Assembly: GCF_000812965.1 (NCBI RefSeq)
Contig: NZ_JSYN01000002.1
Location: forward strand, 124,001-188,000
DNA length: 64,000 nucleotides
Reading direction: 5' to 3'
Source of the DNA: Pedobacter kyungheensis
GTDB lineage: Bacteria > Bacteroidota > Bacteroidia > Sphingobacteriales > Sphingobacteriaceae
Shown: piece after piece, positions 7,561 through 16,565 of the stretch
How positions within the stretch are numbered: position 1 is the first letter of the stretch
How the letters are laid out: each line of letters begins with the position of its first letter
Translations under genes and position numbers: made by a program
The notes under the pieces: generated by a model
Seen by the model: only the letters and a program-made list of their open reading frames with translations
Databases searched by the model: none
What the model was told of the DNA's origin: nothing

Positions 7561-8874
7561 ATGAAAATATTAAAATTTGGGGGTACTTCTGTAGGTAGTC
7601 CCGAGCGCATGACGAAATTATTGGATATCATTAATCCAAATGAAGAGCAGATTGTGGTTTTATCAGCAGTGTCTGGTACCACAAACAGTTTAGTAGAAAT
7701 TGCAAATCATTTTTTAGCTGGCGATAAGAAGAAGGGTAGCGAGTGCGTCGAAAACCTTTACCAAAAATATAAAACCTTTGTAATAGAACTTTTGCCTGCT
7801 GCCGAATTTCAGGAGCAGGGAAATGAGGTGATTGATTATCACTTTGGCTTTTTAGCTGGCCTGGCTAACGACCTCTTTACTTCGATTGAAGAAAAGGTTG
7901 TTCTGGCACAAGGTGAATTGTTATCTACTACTTTATATCACATCTATTTAAAATCTATCGGTGTACCATCGGTATTATTGCCTGCTTTAGATTTTATGAA
8001 AACGGATGAGGATAATGAACCTGATATTCCTTTTACTACCAAACACTTAATGCCACTTTTAGAGCAGCATAAAGATAATAAGCTGTTTATTACACAAGGT
8101 TACATTTGCCGCAACAGTTTTGGCGAGGTAGATAACCTGCGTCGTGGCGGAAGTGATTATACAGCATCATTATTAGGTGCAGCAATTCTGGCTGAAGAAG
8201 TTCAAATCTGGACGGATATTGATGGTATGCACAACAACGATCCGCGTATTGTTAAAGGTACCAAACCAATTGCGCAGTTATCGTTTGATGAGGCTGCTGA
8301 GTTAGCTTACTTCGGCGCTAAAATTTTACACCCGCAGTCGGTTTTCCCGGCTCAGAAATATAAAATTCCGGTTCGTTTGTTAAATACCATGGAGCCAGCA
8401 GCTGCAGGTACTTTAATTACGCACGATAGCGAAAAAGGCAAAATCAAGTCAATTGCAGCCAAAGATGGTATTACGGCAATCCGTATCCAATCCAGTCGCA
8501 TGTTATTGGCCTATGGTTTCCTGCGCAGGGTTTTCGAAGTATTTGAAAGATATAAAACGCCAATTGATATGATTACCACTTCGGAGGTTGCCGTATCGTT
8601 AACCATTGATGAAACGGCTCATTTACCACAAATTATCGAAGAACTGGAAAGTTTCGGAACGGTAGAAGTAGATAGGGACCATAGCATCGTTTGTGTTGTA
8701 GGCGACTTCGGCTCTGAAAAGCATGGCTTTGCCAGCAGGGTTTTAGAAGGTTTAAAACACATTCCAATCCGCATGATTTCTTACGGTGGTAGCAATTACA
8801 ACGTTTCGCTTTTAATTTTAAGCGAATATAAAACCGAAGCTTTAAGAAGCTTGCACAACCGTTTATTCGAATAA
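7561..8874 (+). CDS. lysC: Aspartate kinase
   Basis: A 437-residue monofunctional aspartokinase that makes aspartyl phosphate, the first step to lysine/diaminopimelate, threonine and methionine. It opens with the nucleotide-binding motif KFGGTSVGS (4-12); RRGGSDYTA lies near residue 195, and the C-terminal third (about 300-437) contains ACT-type regulatory sequence, so feedback control by an amino acid is likely. lysA lies 318 bases downstream in the same direction, which supports the lysine/DAP assignment. The last 12 bases overlap a tiny opposite-strand gene. Confidence 0.93.
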   Translation: MKILKFGGTSVGSPERMTKLLDIINPNEEQIVVLSAVSGTTNSLVEIANHFLAGDKKKGSECVENLYQKYKTFVIELLPAAEFQEQGNEVIDYHFGFLAGLANDLFTSIEEKVVLAQGELLSTTLYHIYLKSIGVPSVLLPALDFMKTDEDNEPDIPFTTKHLMPLLEQHKDNKLFITQGYICRNSFGEVDNLRRGGSDYTASLLGAAILAEEVQIWTDIDGMHNNDPRIVKGTKPIAQLSFDEAAELAYFGAKILHPQSVFPAQKYKIPVRLLNTMEPAAAGTLITHDSEKGKIKSIAAKDGITAIRIQSSRMLLAYGFLRRVFEVFERYKTPIDMITTSEVAVSLTIDETAHLPQIIEELESFGTVEVDRDHSIVCVVGDFGSEKHGFASRVLEGLKHIPIRMISYGGSNYNVSLLILSEYKTEALRSLHNRLFE

Positions 8875-9027
8875 CAGAAAAAACGCGCCGGTTATTACCA
8901 GCAGTCCGATGAGGCAGTGAACCGCTAAGAAAGCTGCTGGTAATAATCCGTTTTTATACTTTTTGTAGGAGTTAAATAAACCCAGCGAAAGGATAAGGAC
9001 AATAAAAAGGGCTGCTGCTATTTTCAT
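8863..9027 (-). CDS. 54-residue membrane protein, overlapping the lysC 3' end
   Basis: Reading the minus strand from the ATG at 9027 gives 54 residues beginning MKIAAALFIVLILS and ending GAFFLLFE, with a TAA at 8863-8865. It has two predicted membrane segments (about 3-18 and 31-52) joined by a NSYKKYKNG turn. The start overlaps the stop of the upstream small gene in an ATGA arrangement, a good sign that both are real and co-translated. Its 3' end runs 12 bases into lysC from the opposite side. No family is recognised. Confidence 0.6.
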   Translation of the reverse strand: MKIAAALFIVLILSLGLFNSYKKYKNGLLPAAFLAVHCLIGLLVITGAFFLLFE

Positions 9028-9194
9028 TTTCTGATAAATAAAAGGAAAAGTACAATCAGCAGTAATACGATAAAAAACCGGATTTTGCCGTTGTATTGTT
9101 TATGGGTAATTCTTCCGTGCTTTAAATCGAGGTAGTTACCAATATATACCAGCCCAAAGAATAGAATTAAAATTATAATAAGGAATTTGAACAT
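9024..9194 (-). CDS. 56-residue membrane protein, head-to-head with lysA
   Basis: The ATG at 9194 gives 56 residues: a hydrophobic segment (about 3-20), a charged loop containing DLKHGRITHKQYNGKIR, and a second hydrophobic segment (about 41-54) ending RK. The layout is a two-helix hairpin. Its start codon overlaps that of lysA inside the palindrome ACATGT, so the two genes begin on the same bases in opposite directions. It is followed, with a 4-base overlap, by another tiny membrane protein gene. Function unknown. Confidence 0.6.
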   Translation of the reverse strand: MFKFLIIILILFFGLVYIGNYLDLKHGRITHKQYNGKIRFFIVLLLIVLFLLFIRK

Positions 9195-10359
9195 GTTCGC
9201 CGATAAAGATATATCAAAGTTTAACAATATAGAAACACCTTTTTACTATTATGATACTGAGTTGTTGCAGAAAACTTTGCGCACCTGCGCAGATGCTGCT
9301 GCTCCATACGGGTTTCATATCCATTACGCGCTAAAGGCCAACTTCAATGCTGTTTTGTTAGAACAGATTAAGGGAATTGGTTTCGGTGCCGACTGTGTAA
9401 GTGCAGGCGAGGTGAGAAGGGCAGTAGAAGTAGGCTTTGAGGCCGGTAAAATTGTATTTGCCGGTGTGGGTAAATCAGATAAAGAGATAAATGAAGCACT
9501 TGATCTGGATATTTTCTGCTTTAACGTAGAATCGATACAGGAATTAGAAGTGTTGAATGAATTGGCGGCCAAAAAAGGCAAGACGGCTCAGGTTGCTATC
9601 CGCATTAACCCTAATGTAGATGCGCATACACACCATAACATTACCACAGGTTTAGATGAAAATAAATTCGGGATCAACTCATGGGATTTACCTGAGTGTG
9701 CCGAAACTTTAAAAGCTTCTGCAAATCTGAAATTTATTGGTATTCACTTTCATATCGGTTCGCAGATTACTAACCTGGATGTTTACAAAAATCTTTGCGT
9801 GCGCGTTAACGAATTTGCAACCTGGTTTGAAGATAAGGGCTTTAATTTAAAGGTTTTAAATGTTGGCGGTGGTCTAGGTATTGATTATCATAATCCTGAT
9901 AACCAGATTCCTGATTTTGAAGCTTATTTTAAAATTTTTAACGAATTTTTGGAAGTAAAAGCCGGTCAGGAAGTACATTTTGAATTGGGCAGGGCATTGG
10001 TTGGGCAATCAGCTTCGTTAATCACCCGTGCTTTGTACATCAAAAAAGGTAAGAAAAAGAACTTTGTGGTATTAGATGCAGGTATGACTGAGTTAATGCG
10101 TCCGGCATTGTATCAGGCGTATCATAAGATTGAAAATTTGTCTCAAATCTCAAATCTCAAATCTCAAATCTCAATTAGGTATGATATAGTAGGCCCAATT
10201 TGCGAAAGTACCGATTGTTTTGGTAAGGAAGTTGAACAACCAGAATCATTCAGAGGCGATATTTTTGCTATTCGCAGCGCAGGTGCGTATGGAGAGGTTA
10301 TGGCTTCGAAGTACAATTTGCGCGATGCCATTAGATCAGTTTACAGCACTGAGATATAA
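9193..10359 (+). CDS. lysA: Diaminopimelate decarboxylase
   Basis: A 388-residue PLP enzyme converting meso-diaminopimelate to lysine. The PLP lysine lies in HYALKAN (Lys48); HFHIGSQ, the glycine-rich NVGGGLGI and the C-terminal GPICESTDCFG (substrate Cys) are all present. I chose the ATG at 9193, with AGGAA eight bases upstream, over an in-frame TTG at 9187. Unusually, codons around residues 317-328 consist of a 7-base tandem repeat that inserts a SQISNLKSQISI stretch just before the conserved GPICES motif. The frame stays open, so the gene is probably functional. Confidence 0.93.
   Translation: MFADKDISKFNNIETPFYYYDTELLQKTLRTCADAAAPYGFHIHYALKANFNAVLLEQIKGIGFGADCVSAGEVRRAVEVGFEAGKIVFAGVGKSDKEINEALDLDIFCFNVESIQELEVLNELAAKKGKTAQVAIRINPNVDAHTHHNITTGLDENKFGINSWDLPECAETLKASANLKFIGIHFHIGSQITNLDVYKNLCVRVNEFATWFEDKGFNLKVLNVGGGLGIDYHNPDNQIPDFEAYFKIFNEFLEVKAGQEVHFELGRALVGQSASLITRALYIKKGKKKNFVVLDAGMTELMRPALYQAYHKIENLSQISNLKSQISIRYDIVGPICESTDCFGKEVEQPESFRGDIFAIRSAGAYGEVMASKYNLRDAIRSVYSTEI
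10141..10175 (+). repeat. 7-bp tandem repeat inside lysA (TCTCAAA x5)
   Basis: Four exact TCTCAAA units are followed by TCTCAAT. Because the unit is 7 bases, gain or loss of one copy would shift the lysA frame, while three copies make 21 bases and keep it. The repeat encodes a polar loop in the present frame. Confidence 0.85.
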
Positions 10360-10370
10360 AAAATAAGTTT

Positions 10371-10440
10371 ATCATACTGAGCTTGTCGAAGTGCTTTTAG
10401 CATTTGTTTATGCTAGTCCTTCGACAGGCTCAGGATGACA
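10371..10440. repeat. Intergenic inverted repeat between lysA and an ABC permease gene (copy C)
   Basis: TCATACTGAGCTTGTCGAAG at the left is answered by CTTCGACAGGCTCAGGATGA at the right, around a TAGCATTTGTTTATGCTA inner palindrome. It lies between convergent genes and could serve as a terminator for both. It is related in style to the CGTCAT...GACG copies, with the common TCGAAG/CTTCGACAGGCTCAG variant. Confidence 0.7.
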
Positions 10441-10453
10441 ATTCAGGGTTAGA

Positions 10454-11812
10454 TTAAATCCGCTTTCTAAGTAAAAAATAGCCAACCCAGGCTAAAATCA
10501 CTGTTAGGGTGGTTATGGATAGCAAGTTAATCCAGATAACAGGCACATCTTTAGGAACATACTTTTCCAGTTTATAATTTTCAATATCTGTATTTTTAAG
10601 CTCGTCATCAGTAAAAATGGCCGGGTAAAAATGCAACCGGATTGTTTCATGATATTTCCTAACGGCCTGCTGAAAATTAAGATGACTATCCAGATCGGTA
10701 CCTGCAAGCTCATTAACGCCCAATTGTAATTGGATGCTAGGGATAAAGAGCGCAACTGTTTCTGTAAAGTTTTGTCGCGAAGCCAGCTTTTTTTCAATTA
10801 ATACACGACTTCCCAAAGCAGCATCGTCGCCCATTTGCTGCATGCCATAATACCAGTACCAGCTAAAAGTTTTCTCTTCCGGAAAAGGATATTTTTTCAG
10901 TTGCGGATAATGCTTAAAAAAGGGCGCCATGGTTACCGACTTAGCCATATCCCACTTTTCATGGTAGCCTTCGCGCTGGTTAATTACATTTTGCAAGGCC
11001 TCAGGTATCGGATATTTTTTGGTTAACAGAAGATTTAAACTTGCCGGTACGACAATGCACAGCAACACCCAAATGGCGATCAGTGCCGATGCATTAAAAT
11101 TTGATGATTTATGGAGTGAAATAACGACGAAAGCAACCGCAAACCAGAATGCCAGGTAAAGCAGTATCAAAACCATTAAAGCTGCAAAGGTACCGTCAAA
11201 GGGAAGCTTCAGGTAAATAGCAGCTACAAACATGAGTAAGAATGCTAGTGCAAAAATCACCATAAGCCTCACTAAAATCTTGCGCCAGATAATTGTGAAA
11301 GTTTTATCGGTTTGCGCTTTTAGCAAGGGCCAGATACCACTTTCTTTTTGTTCGGACAGCAGGTTATAACTGAAGGCTATAATGACCAGCGGAAACAGAA
11401 AAATAAAAACAAAACTGAGATCCATTTTACCCAGCAGCAGGCTTAGCGGATTACTTAAATCGGTATCATACAGCTGACCTTCCAGACCGAGCATAGTTAC
11501 CGATATGAGGTAAGGATTAACATCTCGCTGTCCGTTGGCAAAAGCTGCCCATGCGTCTGGTGTATTGGCCAAAGAAAACTTGTTGTGATAGAAAAACAAG
11601 CCAATATCATTACCAAAATGTGCTATGTTTTGCCTGGTTTGTTGCTTTTGTAAACTTGCAGCTTTTGTAATTACCTGTTCCTGTTTTTCGATAAATGTTT
11701 TGCCGAAATACAAGCCTGCAAAACCCATTAAAATTAACAGGATGATGCCCATCCAGGTAGCACTGTTTCTGAAAAACAGCTTGAACTCTAGTATATAAAT
11801 GCTTTTATTCAT
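10454..11812 (-). CDS. ABC-2 type exporter permease, DUF3526-type (second copy)
   Basis: A 452-residue membrane protein with one N-terminal helix (about 17-35), a large soluble segment, a block of helices (about 135-270), a second soluble domain and a C-terminal helix (about 430-448) followed by LRKRI. This is the NosY/DUF3526-like layout of ABC-2 permeases. The motif LSEQKESGIWPLLKAQ matches the ERESGTLKLLL signature of the class. It follows a similar permease, a TonB receptor and an ABC ATPase on the same strand, so it is probably half of a heterodimeric channel. Substrate unknown. Confidence 0.82.
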   Translation of the reverse strand: MNKSIYILEFKLFFRNSATWMGIILLILMGFAGLYFGKTFIEKQEQVITKAASLQKQQTRQNIAHFGNDIGLFFYHNKFSLANTPDAWAAFANGQRDVNPYLISVTMLGLEGQLYDTDLSNPLSLLLGKMDLSFVFIFLFPLVIIAFSYNLLSEQKESGIWPLLKAQTDKTFTIIWRKILVRLMVIFALAFLLMFVAAIYLKLPFDGTFAALMVLILLYLAFWFAVAFVVISLHKSSNFNASALIAIWVLLCIVVPASLNLLLTKKYPIPEALQNVINQREGYHEKWDMAKSVTMAPFFKHYPQLKKYPFPEEKTFSWYWYYGMQQMGDDAALGSRVLIEKKLASRQNFTETVALFIPSIQLQLGVNELAGTDLDSHLNFQQAVRKYHETIRLHFYPAIFTDDELKNTDIENYKLEKYVPKDVPVIWINLLSITTLTVILAWVGYFLLRKRI

Positions 11813-11825
11813 TTGTAGGAGGTGT

Positions 11826-13283
11826 TTAATTTTGGTTTGGGATTGTTTTAACCCAGCGGGCTGTGCATTGGATCATGATGATTACTAATGTTAACCAGCA
11901 TAATAGCGAAGCAAGCGCCAGTAGTTCACTTTTAAGTACGGTACCTAAGTGGCTAAACCGGTAATTGAAATCGGGCTGTTGTGCCCAGTTAGACCGGCTT
12001 ATGGCCAGTGGTTTAGCGGTTTCGCCCGGTGCGATGTTGCTGATTTTATCGATCTGCAACTTGTTCATTTTTTGTGCCAACCCGTAACGATAGGTTTCTG
12101 CCTGATTTTGAAAATCGACAAAGGTTTTAAAATCCGAAGCGGTAAGCGCCATGGATACGTTTTTGAGCGATAAATAAGGATTTAGAAAGCCAGAGAGCAC
12201 AGTGAGGCGGTTCTGCTTTTCGAAAGTCGCGTTCAGCTGTCGCTGGTGGTTACTGTATATTTTCGAACTGATCTTTTCACCTTCTGCCATAATATAGCCT
12301 CCGTAATTGAAAGGCAGTTTTTTTACATCATTTACTTTGTAGGCTTTAAGTAACGAATCTTTAATGGAGGCGTAGTGCACATCGTCGGGGTTGTGACTAT
12401 CGCCTTGCCTGCTGATATCGGCTGCAATGGCATCAGCAAATTCTATTTTAGAAGGCGAGGGGTGGATTTTATCGCCAATGGCTTGTGTAATCCGCGGCAT
12501 AATTACCATAAAGAAAATCCAGCAGGCCAATAAAGTGGTTAATGCAGCTTTCGAACTTTGGTGGTAAGCTGATACCAAAACCGTAATGGCCGAAACGATG
12601 AAAAAATATACCGAGTAACATAAAATCAGCATCAGCAGCCGCAAGCTCGAATCGGGATTAATTTCCCAATTGCTTAAAGAAGCCCACAATAAAATGGTGA
12701 GCAATATGAGCGGTAAAAAAATAGAAAGGCAAACACTGATAATACCCAGTGTTTTGCCCCAAAGCAGCTGTTTCCAGCTCACATTCTGGCAAAGTAAAAT
12801 CTTCAAAGTGCCCGATTCGCGCTCGGCAGAAATACTGTTATAGCCTAAAAAGAAAATGAGCAGCGGAACCAATAGCTGCAGTACCATGGCTACGCTGATT
12901 TCGCCGAAACGTAACATGCCGTTTGCAAAACTGGCTTCGCTAAAATTAACGGTATTTTGTTTATGGGCTTCTAAAAAGATACTTACCCCTGCAAAGCTTT
13001 CAATACCGAAATCAAAAAAGCTGAGCTCATGTTTTTCGCGGAAGGCCAGGTATCCATAATGTGCCATCCGGTGCGGATGTTTATCGGGTTTGGCAAGCCA
13101 TTGTGCCCTAACCAGTGCTTTATAATGCAGTCTTTGGTTTTGCTGCGATTTGTAATTTTGCCAACCTACATAAGTGGCCAGACAAAGTGATACGCCCAAT
13201 AAAATCAGGAGCGCCAGGGTGGCTTTGTTGCTAAATGCAGTTTTAAAGGTTTGTTTGGCAATAGTGGTAATAATATTCGACAT
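11826..13283 (-). CDS. ABC-2 type exporter permease, DUF3526-type (first copy)
   Basis: A 485-residue permease with an N-terminal helix (about 20-40), an extracytoplasmic domain, SAERESGTLKILLCQNVSW (the ABC-2 coupling motif) before a block of helices, another soluble domain and a final helix near residues 450-472. It is a paralogue of the permease directly downstream and shares its order of domains. Its start overlaps the final base of the TonB receptor gene, showing tight coupling. Together with the ATPase at 15785-16480 it makes a complete ABC-2 transporter. Substrate is not evident from sequence. Confidence 0.84.
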   Translation of the reverse strand: MSNIITTIAKQTFKTAFSNKATLALLILLGVSLCLATYVGWQNYKSQQNQRLHYKALVRAQWLAKPDKHPHRMAHYGYLAFREKHELSFFDFGIESFAGVSIFLEAHKQNTVNFSEASFANGMLRFGEISVAMVLQLLVPLLIFFLGYNSISAERESGTLKILLCQNVSWKQLLWGKTLGIISVCLSIFLPLILLTILLWASLSNWEINPDSSLRLLMLILCYSVYFFIVSAITVLVSAYHQSSKAALTTLLACWIFFMVIMPRITQAIGDKIHPSPSKIEFADAIAADISRQGDSHNPDDVHYASIKDSLLKAYKVNDVKKLPFNYGGYIMAEGEKISSKIYSNHQRQLNATFEKQNRLTVLSGFLNPYLSLKNVSMALTASDFKTFVDFQNQAETYRYGLAQKMNKLQIDKISNIAPGETAKPLAISRSNWAQQPDFNYRFSHLGTVLKSELLALASLLCWLTLVIIMIQCTARWVKTIPNQN

Positions 13284-15775
13284 TATATGCGGTAGGTTAC
13301 ATTAAACATGATATTTCTGGGGGTGCCCGGGAAAAGGCGCAAATAGTTTTGGGCGCCAACCCAATAGGTTTTATTCAAGATATTATTCAGATTTGCAGCC
13401 AACTGGACTCTGCTGCCTACTGGCGAATAATAAAGAGCTGCATCCAACAGGGTATAGGCCGGCAATTCAAAATCTCTGATGTACAGCGGAAGTTTAGTGC
13501 CACTGTACTGTACGCCTGCGCCAAAACCAAGACCTTTTAATTTTATGGTTTCGAGATTGTAACGCGTCCATAAGCTGGCACTGTGTTTTGGGGTATTTTG
13601 TACCCTTTGACCAATTAATGCCGGATTAAAATCATCTTGAATAATGGCATCGATATAGCTGTAGCCTGCATTAAATTGCCAGTTGGCACTAATAAAACCA
13701 GAAGCTTCAAATTCGAAACCCCTGCTTCGCTGCGCACCACGTTCAATTAAACGGTTTACATCTAAGGGATCGTTGGCATTCATCAACAGGTTTTTCTGAT
13801 TGATTTCAAAAAACGCCACATTTATCATTAAACGCTTGTTAAGCCATTCTGATTTGGCACCAATTTCTTTAAGATCGCTTTCTAAAGGTTTGAAATTACT
13901 GCCTGCAGGTGGCGGTACTATCACCAGGCTCGAAGTGTTGCCTTGTGGCTGGTAGCCCTGTAGATAGGTGCCGTAAATATTAATGTTCGGATTAACCGCA
14001 TAGGTAATTCCAGCTCTTGGTAAAAGTTTGTGTTGGGCTATTTTCTTTTCAGTAGCCAGTTTGTAATTGCTGTAATCTTCGTACCACTCTTGTCTTAAGC
14101 CTAGCGTAAGTGTTACTTTGCCATAGGTAAGCTGATCTTGCAGATACACGCCATTAACCAGATAGTAAGATGGGGGTATCTCTGTTTTAGTGAAAGTATA
14201 ATCGCTTAAGTTCTTGAGGGTATAAGCCGGATTGGCCAGGTTAAAATGCTCTACGTTAGGTACTGGTGCATTAATCCCATTTACGGTTTTAAAAAGGTAC
14301 AGGTCTTTTTTCGCCGGATCGTAGCGCGTTGCAATGGTGCCATCTTTTAACCGGTAACCCTGAGCCGAATTTTCTCCACCACCTCTCAGCTTTTGGGTGT
14401 TTATTCGGTCGTAGCCAATTACCAGTTTATGACCGATATGGAATGTATTGGCATTAATACTAAAATAAGTACTCAAATTATCAGTGCCCCATTTTTGCTG
14501 CCGCTGTACTGCGCGCATAGCGGCTAAAGTTGGGATAGCCTGATTATTTTCATCTACCCCAAAGGCATTGGTTGTTCTGTGCTCCAGCAGATCTTCATTC
14601 CAATTCTGCTTCATGTAGGCGGCATTGAAAACAATATTTTCGGTCAGTTTATGCGAAAAACTCGTCATCAACATCAAATCTTGCGTGTTAAAGCGATCGT
14701 TGCTGGCGCCCATGTTAAAAGTAATTGGCGTACTGTTTAAGTCTGTTTGGCCAGCAATAGCACCAAAAATAGCCTGGCCACGATCTAAGCGCGAGTTGCT
14801 GTTGTTCATCACCACCTCAACATTTAAACTGGTACGATCTGATGGCCGGTAGGAGAATGAAGGTGCAATCATATATCCTTTCCGGTATTGCAAATCTCTA
14901 AAGCTTTTACTGTCTTCGTAACCAATATTTAAGCGGTAAAGCAAAGTTTTAGCTGCGTTTAATGGCCCGGTAAAATCGAACGCGCCGCGGATGGTACTAA
15001 AACTTCCGGCTGAAATGCTCACTTCTTTGCGGTCTTCGGTCAGCGGTTTTTTGGTTACCAGGTTAATACTGCCACCGGGATCTACACTTGAAAATGTAGC
15101 ACTGGCCGGACCTTTTATCACTTCAATCCGTTCGAGGTTATTGGTTAAGGGCTGATTAAAATAATACTGGCGTGTACGCATGCCATTAATAATTGCCCCT
15201 TCCTCGTTTTGGTTAATACCCCTGATGGCGAATTGGTTGTAATAACTGCTTTGCGATACACCGGTTACATTTTTAACCGCATCAGCCAGCACAGCAGCCT
15301 GCCTGTCGGCCATTAATTCTTTCGAAACGGATGAAATGGCTTGTGGTATATCTTTATTGACTGTGGCAGTTTTAGTGGCCGAAAAGGAATAATCTCCATA
15401 ATACTTTCGGGCATTGGTTCCTACAATTTCAACAGTCTGGAGTTCTTCATTGGAGGGGGCCAAAATAACAGGATCCAGAACTAAATCACTGCTAATAAGG
15501 TAAGTTTTAGTAAAACCGGCGTAACCTACAGCGCTCGCATTAAAGGTATAACTACCTGCTTTAGGTAAAATTATAGCAAAGTTACCGAGCGAATCGGTAC
15601 TGGTATGTAGAAGGTCTTTGCCGCTTTTTAATTTAATATTGGCCTTATAAATGGCCTGGTTGCTGGCATCGCTTACTTTTCCGCTTACTTTAATCTGTGC
15701 CATAACCTGTAGGCTGGTCAGTAATATGCAAACGAAAATAAAGCTGATCCGAAAAATATGATATATCAATTTCAT
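13283..15775 (-). CDS. TonB-dependent siderophore-type outer-membrane receptor
   Basis: An 830-residue receptor with a signal peptide ending near Ala26, a CarboxypepD_reg-like beta-sandwich domain (about 27-112, IKVSGKVSDASNQ), a plug (about 140-240, with VLADAVKNVTGVS, GINQNEEGAIINGMRT and RIEVIKGPASATF) and a 22-strand barrel. The C-terminal NKTYWVGAQNYLRLFPGTPRNI is typical of siderophore receptors. It lies between an ABC ATPase and two ABC permease genes in one operon, an unusual position for a receptor whose uptake partners are normally BtuCD-like importers. Ligand unknown; iron or copper chelates are guesses. Confidence 0.9.
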   Translation of the reverse strand: MKLIYHIFRISFIFVCILLTSLQVMAQIKVSGKVSDASNQAIYKANIKLKSGKDLLHTSTDSLGNFAIILPKAGSYTFNASAVGYAGFTKTYLISSDLVLDPVILAPSNEELQTVEIVGTNARKYYGDYSFSATKTATVNKDIPQAISSVSKELMADRQAAVLADAVKNVTGVSQSSYYNQFAIRGINQNEEGAIINGMRTRQYYFNQPLTNNLERIEVIKGPASATFSSVDPGGSINLVTKKPLTEDRKEVSISAGSFSTIRGAFDFTGPLNAAKTLLYRLNIGYEDSKSFRDLQYRKGYMIAPSFSYRPSDRTSLNVEVVMNNSNSRLDRGQAIFGAIAGQTDLNSTPITFNMGASNDRFNTQDLMLMTSFSHKLTENIVFNAAYMKQNWNEDLLEHRTTNAFGVDENNQAIPTLAAMRAVQRQQKWGTDNLSTYFSINANTFHIGHKLVIGYDRINTQKLRGGGENSAQGYRLKDGTIATRYDPAKKDLYLFKTVNGINAPVPNVEHFNLANPAYTLKNLSDYTFTKTEIPPSYYLVNGVYLQDQLTYGKVTLTLGLRQEWYEDYSNYKLATEKKIAQHKLLPRAGITYAVNPNINIYGTYLQGYQPQGNTSSLVIVPPPAGSNFKPLESDLKEIGAKSEWLNKRLMINVAFFEINQKNLLMNANDPLDVNRLIERGAQRSRGFEFEASGFISANWQFNAGYSYIDAIIQDDFNPALIGQRVQNTPKHSASLWTRYNLETIKLKGLGFGAGVQYSGTKLPLYIRDFELPAYTLLDAALYYSPVGSRVQLAANLNNILNKTYWVGAQNYLRLFPGTPRNIMFNVTYRI

Positions 15776-15784
15776 GATTCTTAG

Positions 15785-16480
15785 TTAAATGGTTTGGAGG
15801 TACAATTTTTGAAGATCGGCAGCGCTGATATCGCTGGCCTGTAGGGTATGGATTAATTCACCCTGTTTCATAATGCCGATGTGCGAGCCCACACTTACGG
15901 CGTTAAAAATGTCGTGTGTAGCCATTAGGATGGATTTGCCTTCTGCGGCCAGCTGTTTTACCAGTTGCGTAAAATCTTCAGTTGCTTTAGGATCGAGGCC
16001 ACTGGTAGGTTCATCCATGAAAATGATCTTTGCATTTTTTGCCAGGGCGATGGCAATCCCCACTTTCTGACGCATGCCCTTACTAAAGCCAGATAACTGT
16101 TTCTGGTGTGCGCTGGTTGCTAAGCCGCATTGGCTCAGGAAATGAGTTAGCAATTCTTTTTCATAACTGAAACCTGCGAGTTTCGAAAAATAATCGAGAT
16201 TTTCTAAAGCAGACAGATGACCATAAAGCATCACCACTTCGGGTATATAGGCCAGTTGTTTGCGGCGATCGTTGTCGTAGGGCGAAACTTCTATATTATC
16301 GATCAGGATTTTCCCTTCAGTTGGCGTAATAAAACCTAAAAACAGGTTAATTGTGGTGGTTTTTCCGGCGCCGTTCTGGCCAAGTAAGCAGTACACTTCG
16401 CCTGGATTAACGGTTAAATTCAATTGGTTAAGGGCACGAAAAGATTGATAATTCTTGGATAAAGAAATAGCTTGAAGCAT
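15785..16480 (-). CDS. ABC transporter ATP-binding protein (ABC-2/NosF-like)
   Basis: A 231-residue ATPase with Walker A GQNGAGKTTT, signature LSGFSKGMRQKVGIA, Walker B IIFMDEPTSGLDP and the H-loop MATHDI. The LSGFSKGMRQ form is typical of ABC-2 exporters such as NosF and Na+/gliding exporters. I chose MLQAISL at 16480, the usual beginning of such proteins; the 13 upstream codons look spurious. It powers the two DUF3526-type permeases encoded after the receptor gene. The spacing to the receptor gene is 9 bases. Confidence 0.9.
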   Translation of the reverse strand: MLQAISLSKNYQSFRALNQLNLTVNPGEVYCLLGQNGAGKTTTINLFLGFITPTEGKILIDNIEVSPYDNDRRKQLAYIPEVVMLYGHLSALENLDYFSKLAGFSYEKELLTHFLSQCGLATSAHQKQLSGFSKGMRQKVGIAIALAKNAKIIFMDEPTSGLDPKATEDFTQLVKQLAAEGKSILMATHDIFNAVSVGSHIGIMKQGELIHTLQASDISAADLQKLYLQTI

Positions 16481-16565
16481 AAAAATAGGGGTATAGGTGC
16501 AGGCCATGTGGCAGCACATTAAAAGAAATGAATAATTAAGTAAGGGATTGCCTTTCTACGGGGTT

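Noticed and set aside
10141-10175. CRISPR-like repeat
   Set aside because: Units of 7 bases without spacers, inside an open reading frame; this is a simple tandem repeat.
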